This document shows positions 38,101 to 46,501 of a DNA stretch of 64,000 nucleotides, piece by piece. Source of the DNA: Granulicella sp. WH15. GTDB taxonomy: Bacteria; Acidobacteriota; Terriglobia; Terriglobales; Acidobacteriaceae. The translations under genes and the position numbers were made by a program. Positions within the stretch are counted from its first letter, which is position 1. Each line of letters starts with the position of its first letter. The stretch is taken from contig NZ_CP042596.1 of the NCBI RefSeq assembly GCF_009914315.1, positions 806,001 to 870,000 on the forward strand, given 5' to 3'. The notes beneath the pieces were generated by a model. That model did not search any database. It saw only the letters and a list, made by a program, of their open reading frames with translations, and had not been told where the DNA came from.

Positions 38101-38469
38101 ATGGTGGGTGGGCCTGTGGCCGGTAATCCTGGTTGCGCGGCGCCTGCGACTGTCAGAAATCCGCAGCATTGGTTCAATCCATGCGCCTTTGCAGCGGCGC
38201 CGGGACAGTTCGGTAATGCTGCTCGCAATAACCTACTTGGACCACGGTTCGATGATTTGGACTTTACGGTGCTGAAGGAGATTCCTCTGATGGGCAATGC
38301 GCAGACGCTGCAACTGCGGGGGGAGTTCTTCAATATTCTGAATCATCCTAACTTCGATCTGCCTACCAATAACTTTGATTCGTCGACTGTAGGTGCGATT
38401 CAGACGGCGAATGCTTATGGTGGACGGCCGCCGCGTCAAGTGCAGCTTGCGATCAAGTATATTTTCTAA
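35200..38469 (+). CDS. TonB-dependent receptor, Oar type, of the accessory locus
   Basis: 1089 residues from the ATG at 35200 (GGGAG upstream); a GTG at 35125 is in frame but lacks a ribosome site and would bury the signal peptide. Signal peptide MRRLFVLLLFTFASIPLLAQ. Carboxypeptidase-regulatory-like domain: GTIVGRALDPSGASIVKASV and YSVPLLPPGTYEVTVTAPGF. The plug has TLPLNQRNFVSFTYLVPGVQ and NNFLIDGIDDNDLVINQYSA, followed by EFKVQSGNYTAEFGRSGGAQ. The barrel ends RQVQLAIKYIF with terminal Phe. Outer-membrane importer of an unknown substrate. An amidohydrolase gene follows after 44 bases and is probably co-transcribed. Confidence 0.92.
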   Translation: MTLLNRVRHAVSTCMRRLFVLLLFTFASIPLLAQGAAGTIVGRALDPSGASIVKASVTVRNLGTNETRAATTGVDGQYSVPLLPPGTYEVTVTAPGFSKSETQNITLLVDQTVRVDARMAVGQSTEVVEVTSAAPVVQTDSSSLGGVIDQRNVSTLPLNQRNFVSFTYLVPGVQIPAEGSIDSTQGLALSVNGSRETANNFLIDGIDDNDLVINQYSAIPSLDAVEEFKVQSGNYTAEFGRSGGAQINVVLKSGTNKFHGTAFEFFRNRKMDARNYFDRPECTANSIAGTCGPIPNLDRSQFGVSLGGPIIRDKTFFFAAYEYLDQREASTRQASVPSLVQLASALAAVPNPNSAGLAILKLYPAANVGTNLTTSNTFVSAPVSKQTTPFGVIKIDHKIGQNDMISGRYVVSNGTSLNAFDPLSPYTNLPGYGTTVLTNGQLAGGTWDHIFNDHMINQLRGGFNGENGSFHQTDNTNHNAALGFPTVLTNPIDLGFPNVSVSGFASIGQPTNTPQDHSTHTLHLADDLSWNPKFNGGRHQFHFGAEYRYYWYPLLFDTDARGIWNFQGQLANSCTPTKGNVLVELLCGTPDNATTVLQGVTMNLRAPSYDAYVQDDIHLTSHLTMNVGVRWELNVPPYELQNNLSTPDLSSNSVTCNPKPGCQWLTAGTNGVPRGLYSSTYHNFAPRVGLAWRPFDTDKFVVRSAFGIFYDIVPLNANLNARLNPPFRNTLTITNPNGTATIQTILNQPPGAIGSTGTFMDRNFHDAYMEDWNLDMQYQFWHNTLLDVNYVGTHGVDLPGNTNLNQPNVGGPIPYPQFGPTLTDIINNRYSAYSALQVKGEKHSANGLSFLLAYTFSRCLDNGSTLFGGLGGGNTAQYAHNLDAEKGLCSFNANHRLVISTVYSLPFGKGQKYLSSGGVASALAGHWQVSAINTDQTGQPFTVVRGIAQSGTYPTAGGDRPNQVGDPMVGGPVAGNPGCAAPATVRNPQHWFNPCAFAAAPGQFGNAARNNLLGPRFDDLDFTVLKEIPLMGNAQTLQLRGEFFNILNHPNFDLPTNNFDSSTVGAIQTANAYGGRPPRQVQLAIKYIF

Positions 38470-38513
38470 CTTGGCTCTGTCATAAACCGGGAATAAAGGA
38501 ATCAGGAGTTTAT

Positions 38514-39827
38514 ATGAAGTTTTCTAGAGGTATGTTGTTATCCCTGATGGGGTATGGGCTGGTTGTAACGGCCCATGCCCAGGATGCGGTTACTAAGACT
38601 CCAGTGGTCAAAGCCATTAAATTCGGTAAGTTGATTGATGGTACTGGCAAGGTGACGACGAATGCGGTTGTGGTTATCAAGGGTGACCGCATTGAAAGTG
38701 TCGGCACGGGAGATAGTGCTATCCCGAGTGGAGCGCAGGTGATTGATATGTCGAATCGGACTGGTATTCCGGGCCTGATCGACGTGCATACGCACATGAC
38801 TTACTGGTGGGATAAGAACCCGCGTACTACTCCGAATGAAGGGGCGGCGAATCTGTTGCCGCAGGAGCTTGCGTTTCTTGCAGGGGAGAATGCGCGTAAC
38901 TGCATTGACATTGGTGTAACTACGGTGCGCGATATGGCGGCGCGTAACTATACCGATATTGCGATGAGGAATTTGATAAACCGCGGCGTGATGGTGGGGC
39001 CGAGAATGTTTGTGGCGGGGCCTGCGATTGCTGCAGGTGGAGCGGTGCCGCGTTGGGGACAGGCGTTCCCGTGGGTGCCGCCGAGCCAGAATCAGGCCTC
39101 GGGAGTAGAAGGGGTGATGACGCTGGCGAGGCAGGAGATGGCGGCGGGTGCGGACTTCATTAAGATGTTCGGCTCGTCCGGTGGGTTCCAGACGGTGGAG
39201 ACGCACCAGACCTTTACTTATGAGGAGATGCAGGCCGCTGTCAACGTTGCCCATACGAATGGAAAACGGATTGCGATCCATAGCTATGGTGCATCGGGCG
39301 CGCGCGATGCGGTGAAGGCCGGTGCGGATACGGTGGAACATGCAATCGACATTGATGATGCGACCTTTGCGGAGATGAATAGAAAGCACATTATCTATGT
39401 ACCGACTGCTTACCATAATGTCTGGTATATCCAGAACTATAAGGAATTCAAGTGGCCGGAGAGTGAGAACCTGAAGATTCAGGCTTATCAGGATAAGGTC
39501 GAGGAGACTACGCGGCGGGCCATCAAGGCGGGTGTTCGGATTGCGATGGGTTCGGATGCGGTCTTCGAGCTGTTTGGGCACAACACGGAGGAACTGACTT
39601 ACCTTGTCAAGTCGGGTATGACTCCGGCGCAGGCTCTTGCGGCAGCTACTGTGAATGGTGCGGCGGCGCTGGGGATGGAGAACGATCTCGGGCAGGTAAC
39701 GCCGGGGCACTATGCCGATATTGTTGCGGTCGATGGTGACCCTCTATCCGACATCAGCGTTGTGGTGCACAACGTGAAGTGGGTGATGAAGGGTGGCAAG
39801 GTGATGGTGGATAAGACCGCTAAGTAA
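38514..39827 (+). CDS. Secreted metal-dependent amidohydrolase, imidazolonepropionase/prolidase-like
   Basis: 437 residues with a signal peptide (LLSLMGYGLVVTAHAQ). The amidohydrolase TIM barrel is well marked: HTH metal pair at 92-94 in PGLIDVHTHMTYWWD, the probable carboxylated Lys in ADFIKMFGSSGG, His ligands in RIAIHSYGASG and TVEHAIDID, and the Asp in IAMGSDAVFE. The family includes Xaa-Pro and Xaa-Arg dipeptidases and imidazolonepropionase-like enzymes; export to the periplasm favours a peptidase or a lactone/amide hydrolase. It is the second gene after the receptor and may act on what the receptor imports. Confidence 0.88.
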   Translation: MKFSRGMLLSLMGYGLVVTAHAQDAVTKTPVVKAIKFGKLIDGTGKVTTNAVVVIKGDRIESVGTGDSAIPSGAQVIDMSNRTGIPGLIDVHTHMTYWWDKNPRTTPNEGAANLLPQELAFLAGENARNCIDIGVTTVRDMAARNYTDIAMRNLINRGVMVGPRMFVAGPAIAAGGAVPRWGQAFPWVPPSQNQASGVEGVMTLARQEMAAGADFIKMFGSSGGFQTVETHQTFTYEEMQAAVNVAHTNGKRIAIHSYGASGARDAVKAGADTVEHAIDIDDATFAEMNRKHIIYVPTAYHNVWYIQNYKEFKWPESENLKIQAYQDKVEETTRRAIKAGVRIAMGSDAVFELFGHNTEELTYLVKSGMTPAQALAAATVNGAAALGMENDLGQVTPGHYADIVAVDGDPLSDISVVVHNVKWVMKGGKVMVDKTAK

Positions 39828-39850
39828 GTTTATAAGGTTGGGCCACCATA

Positions 39851-39902
39851 GACCCACCATGAGGTCTTGTAGTTATCGAGGCTTCATGGTGGGTCATTTT
39901 TT
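39851..39902 (+). terminator. Intrinsic terminator after the amidohydrolase
   Basis: GACCCACCATGA (39851-39862) pairs with TCATGGTGGGTC (39884-39895), followed by ATTTTTTG. The downstream lipocalin-like gene converges here. Confidence 0.85.
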
Positions 39903-39920
39903 GTTTATTCGGGGATATTG

Positions 39921-40415
39921 TTATTTCATTTTTTCCAGAACTACTTCGCCAAAGGTATCTTTGCTTTTGCCCTCGGGAGAGAGTTTGGTGGTGGTGTAGG
40001 TGAGGCGGTCGCCCTTGAGGGTGAAGTAGCGGGTGTGGGAGCTGCCTTCAAGCTGGGGGTGGCTGGCGTGATCCATAAAGAAGGTGACGGATTGTTCGGC
40101 TTCGTTGACGGTGTAGTGGCCGTAGTCCGCGTTGTTGCCTTCGACGGCGGCCTTGTACTCTTCGGGCGTGCCTTCGGTGAGGACGATGAGAGAGTAACGG
40201 CCCTGGTTGTCGAAGATTAGCAGGCCAGCGGGGTGTGCGCCGTGGCGTGGGGCGCGGGTGCCGTCGGGTTTGACGTTATCTACGCTTAGTAGCTTCCAGT
40301 AGCCTACTAGTTGGGACTGCGTGGCTTTTTGTTGGGCGGAGACTGGGATTATTAGTAGAAGTAAGGTGGCCAGGAATAGCAGGTGGTGTCCCAGTCTTTT
40401 TGTTGCTGCGCTCAT
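39921..40415 (-). CDS. Secreted lipocalin-like domain protein
   Basis: 164 residues with a signal peptide (LLFLATLLLLIIPVSAQQ). The rest matches the bacterial lipocalin-like pattern: LVGYWKLLSVDNVKPDG at the start, PAGLLIFDNQGRYSLIVL, then GHYTVNEAEQSVTFFMDHAS and TRYFTLKGDRLTYTTTK, each a pair of beta strands of a small barrel. Such proteins are thought to bind small hydrophobic molecules; the ligand is unknown. It lies 27 bases downstream of a TonB receptor on the same strand and is probably translated from the same mRNA. Confidence 0.78.
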   Translation of the reverse strand: MSAATKRLGHHLLFLATLLLLIIPVSAQQKATQSQLVGYWKLLSVDNVKPDGTRAPRHGAHPAGLLIFDNQGRYSLIVLTEGTPEEYKAAVEGNNADYGHYTVNEAEQSVTFFMDHASHPQLEGSSHTRYFTLKGDRLTYTTTKLSPEGKSKDTFGEVVLEKMK

Positions 40416-40442
40416 TGAACTCTCCTGATAAGTGTCGGCGAC

Positions 40443-43400
40443 TTAGAAGGTGATCTTACCGCCGATTTGTAACTCGCGGCCGAAGGATGCTCCGGTTATT
40501 TTTCCGAAGTTGGCGTCGTTTACGTTGGCGTCTACGGTGGTGCCGCCTGCGGCGTACTGCGGTAGAGATGGGTTGGGATAGAACTGGGGATGGTTCATGG
40601 TGTTGAAGGTCTCGAGGCGGAGTTGTAAGTTGACCCTTTCACTGATGGCGACATTTTTGAAGAGGCCCAGGTCGAAGTTATTGATGCCAGGCTGGCGCAG
40701 GAAGTTGCGACTGGATGTGCCGTAGAAGCCCAGGGCGGGTTGGGTGTAAGATGCCTTGTCGATCCACTGGGTGCGCGTGCCTTTGAAGCCCGGGGTGCCG
40801 GGGACTTTGTTGGCGCGCTGAGAGCTGGTGCCGAGGAAGCCGCTGATGTCAGTCGCCAGGACGGAGAAGGGGAAGCCGGTTTGGGCGGTGTAGATGCCGG
40901 TTAGCTCCCAGCCTCCGAGTAAGTCGTTGGGGAGAGTGGTGAGGCTGCTTAAGTATTTTTGGCCGCGACCTATAGGGAGATCGTAGACGACGCTGGTGAC
41001 GAAGCGCTTGTCCACGTCGAACTCCGAGGGGCCGTAGTCGAGGTTGGGGCGGTGGTTGTCCATGAAGCCCTGGAAGCCGCCGGTGTCGGCGCCGATGGCT
41101 CCGGCGACGGAGTGGTCGTCCATGGACTTAGCCCAGGTGAAGATGGAGGTGATGGCAGTTTGGTGGGCGCGGTGCTCGAACTTGATGTTCATGGAGTTGT
41201 AGTTGGAGTAGGCGGTGGGGGTGCTGTCGATGAAGGTAGAGAAGTAGGGGTAGGGTTGGCGCGCGAGGGTGGAGCAGCCGGGCGAGGTGGGCGCGGCGAT
41301 GCAGGCGGCGCTGGGGGCTACGGCCTGGTTGATCTCGGTGCGGGCTAACAGGTGGGTTCCTTTGTTGCCGATGTAGTTGATCTCGAGCGTGGTGTTGCGG
41401 GCCAGCTCGCGCTGGATGGAGAGGGTGTACTGCTGGGCGTAGGAGTTGTGGGGGTGCTCGGGGATGACTACGGCTAGGAAGGTGTCGACGCCGGTGAGGC
41501 CGGGGACGGCGGGGCCTACGGTGGTGGAGTAGTTGACGAAGAGGTTGTTGGTTGTGTTAAGGCCAGCGATGAGGCCGGTGCTGGGCGTCTGCGAGAGTGA
41601 GGTGCGGATGAGGTAGGGGTAGATGTCGGCGGAGCCGTCTAGTTCCTTTCCTTCCATTGCGTCCCAGTAAAGGCCGTAGCCGCCGCGGACTACGGTCTTC
41701 TCGTTGTTGAAGGGGCGATAGGCAAAACCTATGCGTGGACCGAAGTCGAACTTCTCGGTGGCTGCGGGGTTGTTGCGTCCGCAGTAACGGTAGAAGGGGC
41801 CGAAGCCGGGGGCAGGGGCGGTGACGCCGGAGGAGACGAGCGACTGGTCGGCGATGCAGAGGCCGCCGTTGGGATTGCTGGTGTCGAGCCAGCCCATGTG
41901 GTTGTGGGTCTCGTAGGGGAAGGGGCGGTAGTCCCAGCGAAGGCCCGCGTTGATGGTGAGGTTGGGAGTTACTTTCCAGTCGTCCTGGAGGTAGGGGGCG
42001 AAGTAGCTGAAGTTGAACTCGCGGGGGTTGCCCTGGTTGGAGCTGGCTCCGGAGGGCTGGAAGACGCTGGCCGCGGAGTAGTAGCCGAGGTCGAAGTCGG
42101 CTACCTGGTTGCCGCTCCAGTAGTCGCTGTAGGTGAAGCCGCCGAGTGGGTTGACGGCGAGGTTGCGGTCGAGCTTCCACTTGCGGAACTCGGCTCCCAT
42201 GGTGAGGGTGTGACGGCCGCGAACCATGGTGAGGGTGTCGCTGAAGACGTACATGCCGGAGTTGCCGATGGTGGAGTGGCCGCCGCCGCCGTAGGCTCCG
42301 AGGTTCTCGCCGAGCTGGTTGCCGAAGCCGAGCTTGGGGGCGGTGCGGTACTGGTCGGGCAAGCCGGTGAAGATGCCACTGAGGCCGAGGGCGGAGGTAT
42401 CTTCAGCAGAGACGGGGACGCCGCTGATGATGGCGTTGGCAACTAAATAGCCGCCGATGAAGTTGTTGACGATGCGTTGGCCGATGCTGACCGTCCAGCT
42501 TGCTTCTACGTTGCGGGATATCTCGTCGATGTGGCCCTTGGCGGCGGTGAGGGAACTGGAGTCCTGGGTTACGGTGTGGAAGGGGTCCTGGCTGTAGCGG
42601 CCGAAGAGCTTGCCGTAACGGCCCAGGTCTTGATCGATGCGGTAGGTCTGCTGGTCGCTCGATGTGGGGAGGATGGGGGTTTGCTGGTGGTTGAAGCCGT
42701 TGCAGAGGCCGGGGCAGTTGGGGGTGTCGAAGTAGCCGACGCGATTGGCGACGTTGGCTACACGGGAGAAACGGGTGGTGGGGATCACGTCGCCGGGGAA
42801 GCGCGCTCCGGTGGTGGGGTCGATGGGGATGCAGTTGGCGACGATATGGCCGGGGACGCAGGCCGAGTTGGCGGGGTTGGCGGCGAGTGCGCGGAAGTCG
42901 CCCTGGAGGTAGAGCGGGTTGGGCTCGTTCTGGAAGGTGATGTTGCCGGACTTGATGCGCTGGCCCTCGTAGTTGGCGAGGAAGAAGGTCTCGTCGTGGC
43001 CGTTGTAGATGCCGGGGATACGGACGGGACCGTTGAGGACGTAGCCGAACTGGTGCTGGCGCAGAAGGGGATGGGTGCCCTTGAGATTGAAGTAGTTTTG
43101 CGCGTCGAAGAAGTCGTTGCGACCGAAGTAGAAGGCGGAGCCGTGAAACTGGTTGGTGCCGCTCTTGCTGGAGATGTTGACCTGGTTGGCGCTGAAGCCG
43201 TACTGGGCGGGAGAGACGGCGGTTTGCTCTTTGAACTCCTGGATGGCGTCGATGGAGAGAACGACGGCGGGGGTGTTGAGGGCCTGATCGGTGTTGGTCA
43301 TGCCGTCGAGCATGTAGTTGTTCGACTCGGGGCGGGCTCCGTTGATGCTGACGGCTGCGCCTTCTCCCTGGCGCATGGTGCCTTGCTCGGCTCCGACTGT

Positions 43401-43892
43401 TACTGCGCCTGCGCCTATGTAGAGAAGCTGCAGGAAGTTGCGGCCGTTGATGGGGAGTTCGACTACCTGGCGGTTGGTGACAATGTTGGAGACGGTTGCG
43501 GTGTCGGTGTCCAGCTCTACGCCGTTGGCTTCTACGGTGATCGTCTCCTCGACTGCTCCGGCGGTCATCTTGACGTTGATGCGGGCGGTTTGGGCGACGA
43601 CCAAGCCTACGTTGTTGACGATGGAACGCTCGAAGCCCTTGGCCTCTACGGTGATCTTGTAGGCTCCTGGGTTCAGGTCGGGCAGAGTGTACTCGCCCGA
43701 TCCGGTGGAGCGTGTGCGGCTGACGTTGCCGGTCGCGGTGTTGGTTGCGCTTACGTTGGCATCGCTGATGGCGGCTCCGGTGCTGTCGACCACGATGCCG
43801 ACGATGGAGCCGGTGGCTCCGGCCTGGGCTAAGGCGTGGATCGTTGTGAGCAGGACGATGAGGGAAAGCAAGGTCAGCTTGCGTAGAAGCAT
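40443..43892 (-). CDS. TonB-dependent receptor, Oar type, second receptor of the accessory locus
   Basis: 1149-residue outer-membrane receptor. Signal peptide LLSLIVLLTTIHALAQ; carboxypeptidase-regulatory-like domain GSIVGIVVDSTGAAISDANV to LPDLNPGAYKITVEAKGFE; plug with VVELPINGRNFLQLLYIGAG, SNNYMLDGMTNTDQALNTPA and EFKEQTAVSPAQYGFSANQV; barrel ending GRELQIGGKITF with terminal Phe. It heads a two-gene unit with the lipocalin-like protein. The 460-base upstream region has a perfect -35 hexamer and two near-identical palindromes, so expression is probably controlled by a dedicated regulator. Confidence 0.92.
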   Translation of the reverse strand: MLLRKLTLLSLIVLLTTIHALAQAGATGSIVGIVVDSTGAAISDANVSATNTATGNVSRTRSTGSGEYTLPDLNPGAYKITVEAKGFERSIVNNVGLVVAQTARINVKMTAGAVEETITVEANGVELDTDTATVSNIVTNRQVVELPINGRNFLQLLYIGAGAVTVGAEQGTMRQGEGAAVSINGARPESNNYMLDGMTNTDQALNTPAVVLSIDAIQEFKEQTAVSPAQYGFSANQVNISSKSGTNQFHGSAFYFGRNDFFDAQNYFNLKGTHPLLRQHQFGYVLNGPVRIPGIYNGHDETFFLANYEGQRIKSGNITFQNEPNPLYLQGDFRALAANPANSACVPGHIVANCIPIDPTTGARFPGDVIPTTRFSRVANVANRVGYFDTPNCPGLCNGFNHQQTPILPTSSDQQTYRIDQDLGRYGKLFGRYSQDPFHTVTQDSSSLTAAKGHIDEISRNVEASWTVSIGQRIVNNFIGGYLVANAIISGVPVSAEDTSALGLSGIFTGLPDQYRTAPKLGFGNQLGENLGAYGGGGHSTIGNSGMYVFSDTLTMVRGRHTLTMGAEFRKWKLDRNLAVNPLGGFTYSDYWSGNQVADFDLGYYSAASVFQPSGASSNQGNPREFNFSYFAPYLQDDWKVTPNLTINAGLRWDYRPFPYETHNHMGWLDTSNPNGGLCIADQSLVSSGVTAPAPGFGPFYRYCGRNNPAATEKFDFGPRIGFAYRPFNNEKTVVRGGYGLYWDAMEGKELDGSADIYPYLIRTSLSQTPSTGLIAGLNTTNNLFVNYSTTVGPAVPGLTGVDTFLAVVIPEHPHNSYAQQYTLSIQRELARNTTLEINYIGNKGTHLLARTEINQAVAPSAACIAAPTSPGCSTLARQPYPYFSTFIDSTPTAYSNYNSMNIKFEHRAHQTAITSIFTWAKSMDDHSVAGAIGADTGGFQGFMDNHRPNLDYGPSEFDVDKRFVTSVVYDLPIGRGQKYLSSLTTLPNDLLGGWELTGIYTAQTGFPFSVLATDISGFLGTSSQRANKVPGTPGFKGTRTQWIDKASYTQPALGFYGTSSRNFLRQPGINNFDLGLFKNVAISERVNLQLRLETFNTMNHPQFYPNPSLPQYAAGGTTVDANVNDANFGKITGASFGRELQIGGKITF

Positions 43893-44004
43893 TGGAGTGG
43901 TCCTCCGAAATTTGAACTGCGTGCGGCTTCTCTTGCGAAGGTGCCGGGGTGGAAGTGATGCAGACTACGCTTCGCAGAAAGACTTGTTTTCGCTACGGTG
44001 GTGG

Positions 44005-44060
44005 ACGCTACCACTCGATAAAGATGAATGTCAACAGAAAATCTATTTCCTATTTGAAAT
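44005..44060 (-). promoter_or_regulatory. Promoter and adjacent palindromic operator of the receptor-lipocalin unit
   Basis: On the minus strand a perfect TTGACA (44029-44034) lies 18 bases upstream of TAGCGT (44005-44010). Ten bases further upstream is the palindrome ATTTCctatttGAAAT (44045-44060), which on the minus strand includes TAGGAAAT. The position, about -45 to -60, is typical of an activator site. The same arrangement occurs before the DUF6282-like gene. Confidence 0.55.
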
Positions 44061-44205
44061 ACTGAATGCCTGGAAAGGGCTACGGTCATCAGCTTGTCTT
44101 CTGGTATGACCTCTGGAGTGAAACTTCGGAAAAGGCAGTGTTTATAAAGGCCAAAATGAGGCGATTAAGAATGAATTCGCAGAGCAGACGTATCCTGTAA
44201 ATTGA

Positions 44206-44221
44206 ATTTCCTAAATGAAAT
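44206..44221. promoter_or_regulatory. Second palindromic operator candidate
   Basis: ATTTCctaaatGAAAT, identical to the 44045 site except in two central bases (14 of 16 the same). It lies in the same 462-base gap between the PQQ dehydrogenase and the receptor, about 310 bases upstream of the receptor start. No gene or RNA is otherwise visible in the gap. Confidence 0.5.
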
Positions 44222-44354
44222 AGTTTCAAAAAGTTTGGAATAATGTAGGGCGGACGCATAGGATGCGATTGCAGTGGCTACGCTACGTGGCTTGTGTCGC
44301 AACCTGGATACGCGGGGGGATGCTGCGCAAGTTTGTTGGTTCAACCACTTTGCT

Positions 44355-46454
44355 TCAATGAGGCTCTGGAGCGTCTGGCAGGGAAAAGGCGTAGTAGATG
44401 CCGCCGGTGGGCGCGTGTGGGTTGCGGCCCTCGCCTCCGCAGGCGACTACGATGTACTGCTTGCCGTTGATTGCGTAGGTCATCGGTGTGGCGTTTACGG
44501 CGAAGGGTAGTACTTTTTCCCAGAGTAGTTTGCCGGTGGCCTTGTCGAAGATGCGGAGCTTGTTATCGAAGATGGTTGCGCCGATGACCAACAGGCCGCC
44601 GCGTGTGACCAACGGGCCTCCGTAGTTCTCGGAGCCGGTGTCTTTGATTCCTTTAGCTACTAACTCGGGGTACTCGCCGAAGGGAATCTTCCATAGGTAC
44701 TCGCCGGTGTTCAGGTTGATGGCATTCAGCGTGCCCCAGGGAAAGGAGTTGGCGGGGTAGCCTTCGGGGTCGTAGAAGCGATGGTAGCCGTTGCTGCTGT
44801 AAGAGATTGGGCCGCTGGGCTTGGTCTCCTTCGGCTCGCCGTTGATGAGGTAGGAGATGAGGTCTTTGCGCCTGTCGCCGGTGATGGCGGGGAAGGAGGG
44901 CATTCTTCCGCGACCCTTTTGTAGAAGATCGACTATCTGCTCTGGGGTTAGTTTTTCCTGGATGTTGATGAGGGAAGGGATCGCTGGTGGTGCGCCGGTG
45001 AGGCTCTGGCCGTGGCAGGCGGCGCACTGGCTGAGGTAGATGGAGCGACCGCCGCTGGCCTCTTGTTTGGAGAGAGATTCGGTGTGGACGAACTCGTTGG
45101 AGTTGACGTAGAGGACATTGGTGATGGGGTCGAGCGCGGGGCCGCCCCACTCGCCGCCGCCGTCGGCGCTGGGAAAGATGACGGTCTCGCGGCCGGTGCC
45201 GATGGGGGTGAACTGGCCTTTGCTGATGAGGTTACGATAGTGCTCGAGTGCCCAGGCGTGGGCCTCGGGGGTGCGGGTGGTCAGGTCGTTTTCGGTGAGA
45301 AGTTGGCGGGCGAAGGGGGCGGGTTTTGTCGCGAAGGGCTGGGTGTCGGCGGTGATCTCGCCCGGGACTGTGCTTGCCTCAACTTTGCGGAACTCGATGG
45401 GGAAGAGAGGGTGGCCGTTGGTGCGGTCGAAGACGAAGATATTGCCTTGCTTGGTGGTTTGGGCGAGGGCGGGTGTGGCTTTGCCGTGGATGTGCGCGGT
45501 GAAGAGCACGGGTGGGGCAGGGAAGTCGCGGTCCCAGAGGTCGTGATGGACTCCCTGGAAGTGCCAGAGGCGCTTGCCGGTGGCGGCGTCGAGTGCAAGT
45601 AGCGTGTCGGCGAAGAGGTTGTCACCAATGCGGTCGGCGCCGTACCAGTCGGTGGCGGGAGAGCCGGTGGGGGCGTAGACGATGCCGCGCTGCTGATCGA
45701 CGGACATGCCCATCCAGTTGTTAGCGGAGCCGGAGTAGGTCCACGCGGACTTCGGCCAGGTGTCGTAGCCGAACTCACCGGGATGGGGGATGGTGTGGAA
45801 GGTCCAGCGCAGCTTACCCGTGTTTACACTGTAAGCGCGGATGTCGCCGGGAGGGGATGGAAGGCTCTCGGGGGTGGCGTCGCCGACGATGAAGAGGTCT
45901 TTATAGATGACGGCGGGGCTGGTGATGACGAGGGATTGCTGGGCTGCGGGGCGGTCGAGGTCTTCGCGGAGATCGATGCGGCCGTGGTCGCCGAAGGTGT
46001 CGATGGGCTTGCCGGTGGTGGCGTCCAGTTCGTAGACGAAGTTCATGATGCCTGCGAGGATGCGCTTGTCTGAACCTTTGCTGGAGCGCCAGAAGGCGAC
46101 TGCTCGGGCGGGGCGGGAGCCGACGATGCCGGAGTCGAACTTCCACAGCAGCTTGCCTGTGGTGGCGTTGATCGCTATGACCTTCTGGGTTGGGGTGTAG
46201 GCGTAGAGGATGCCGTCGACCATGATGGGGGTGGTCTCGAGGCCGCCCTTTTCGCCGGTCTCGAGGGCCCATGCTTGTTGGAGGCTGGCTACGTTGTGGG
46301 TGTTGATGGTGGCGAGGGGAGAGTAGTGGGTGTTGTCAGAGGAGCCGCCGCTGATGGGCCAGTCGGAGGGATGCACGGCCTGGCCGGAGGCGCTGAGGCA
46401 GGTGATGATGATGCTTCCGAAGAGGATGGCTGGTTTTTCGAGCTTCAGGTGCAT
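44355..46454 (-). CDS. Exported PQQ-dependent dehydrogenase with an internal cytochrome c domain
   Basis: 699 residues from the ATG at 46454, which has AGAGGAAG upstream; an in-frame start 65 codons earlier has no ribosome site. Signal peptide ILFGSIIITCLSASGQA. The beta-propeller repeats are clear (ALETGEKGGLETTPIMVDGI, INATTGKLLWKFDSG, LDAATGKRLWHFQGVHHDLW) and resemble quinoprotein glucose and quinate dehydrogenases. A cytochrome c segment with the haem motif CAACH (about residue 476) is placed before the last propeller blades (LNTGEYLWKIPFGEYPEL, IFDKATGKLLWEK). The enzyme would oxidise a sugar or alcohol in the periplasm and pass electrons to its own haem. Last gene of a three-gene operon. 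Confidence 0.9.
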   Translation of the reverse strand: MHLKLEKPAILFGSIIITCLSASGQAVHPSDWPISGGSSDNTHYSPLATINTHNVASLQQAWALETGEKGGLETTPIMVDGILYAYTPTQKVIAINATTGKLLWKFDSGIVGSRPARAVAFWRSSKGSDKRILAGIMNFVYELDATTGKPIDTFGDHGRIDLREDLDRPAAQQSLVITSPAVIYKDLFIVGDATPESLPSPPGDIRAYSVNTGKLRWTFHTIPHPGEFGYDTWPKSAWTYSGSANNWMGMSVDQQRGIVYAPTGSPATDWYGADRIGDNLFADTLLALDAATGKRLWHFQGVHHDLWDRDFPAPPVLFTAHIHGKATPALAQTTKQGNIFVFDRTNGHPLFPIEFRKVEASTVPGEITADTQPFATKPAPFARQLLTENDLTTRTPEAHAWALEHYRNLISKGQFTPIGTGRETVIFPSADGGGEWGGPALDPITNVLYVNSNEFVHTESLSKQEASGGRSIYLSQCAACHGQSLTGAPPAIPSLINIQEKLTPEQIVDLLQKGRGRMPSFPAITGDRRKDLISYLINGEPKETKPSGPISYSSNGYHRFYDPEGYPANSFPWGTLNAINLNTGEYLWKIPFGEYPELVAKGIKDTGSENYGGPLVTRGGLLVIGATIFDNKLRIFDKATGKLLWEKVLPFAVNATPMTYAINGKQYIVVACGGEGRNPHAPTGGIYYAFSLPDAPEPH

Positions 46455-46501
46455 GGGCTTCCTCTTCGGGCTTGTCGCGGACATGTAACTTGAGTTGTTG
46501 C

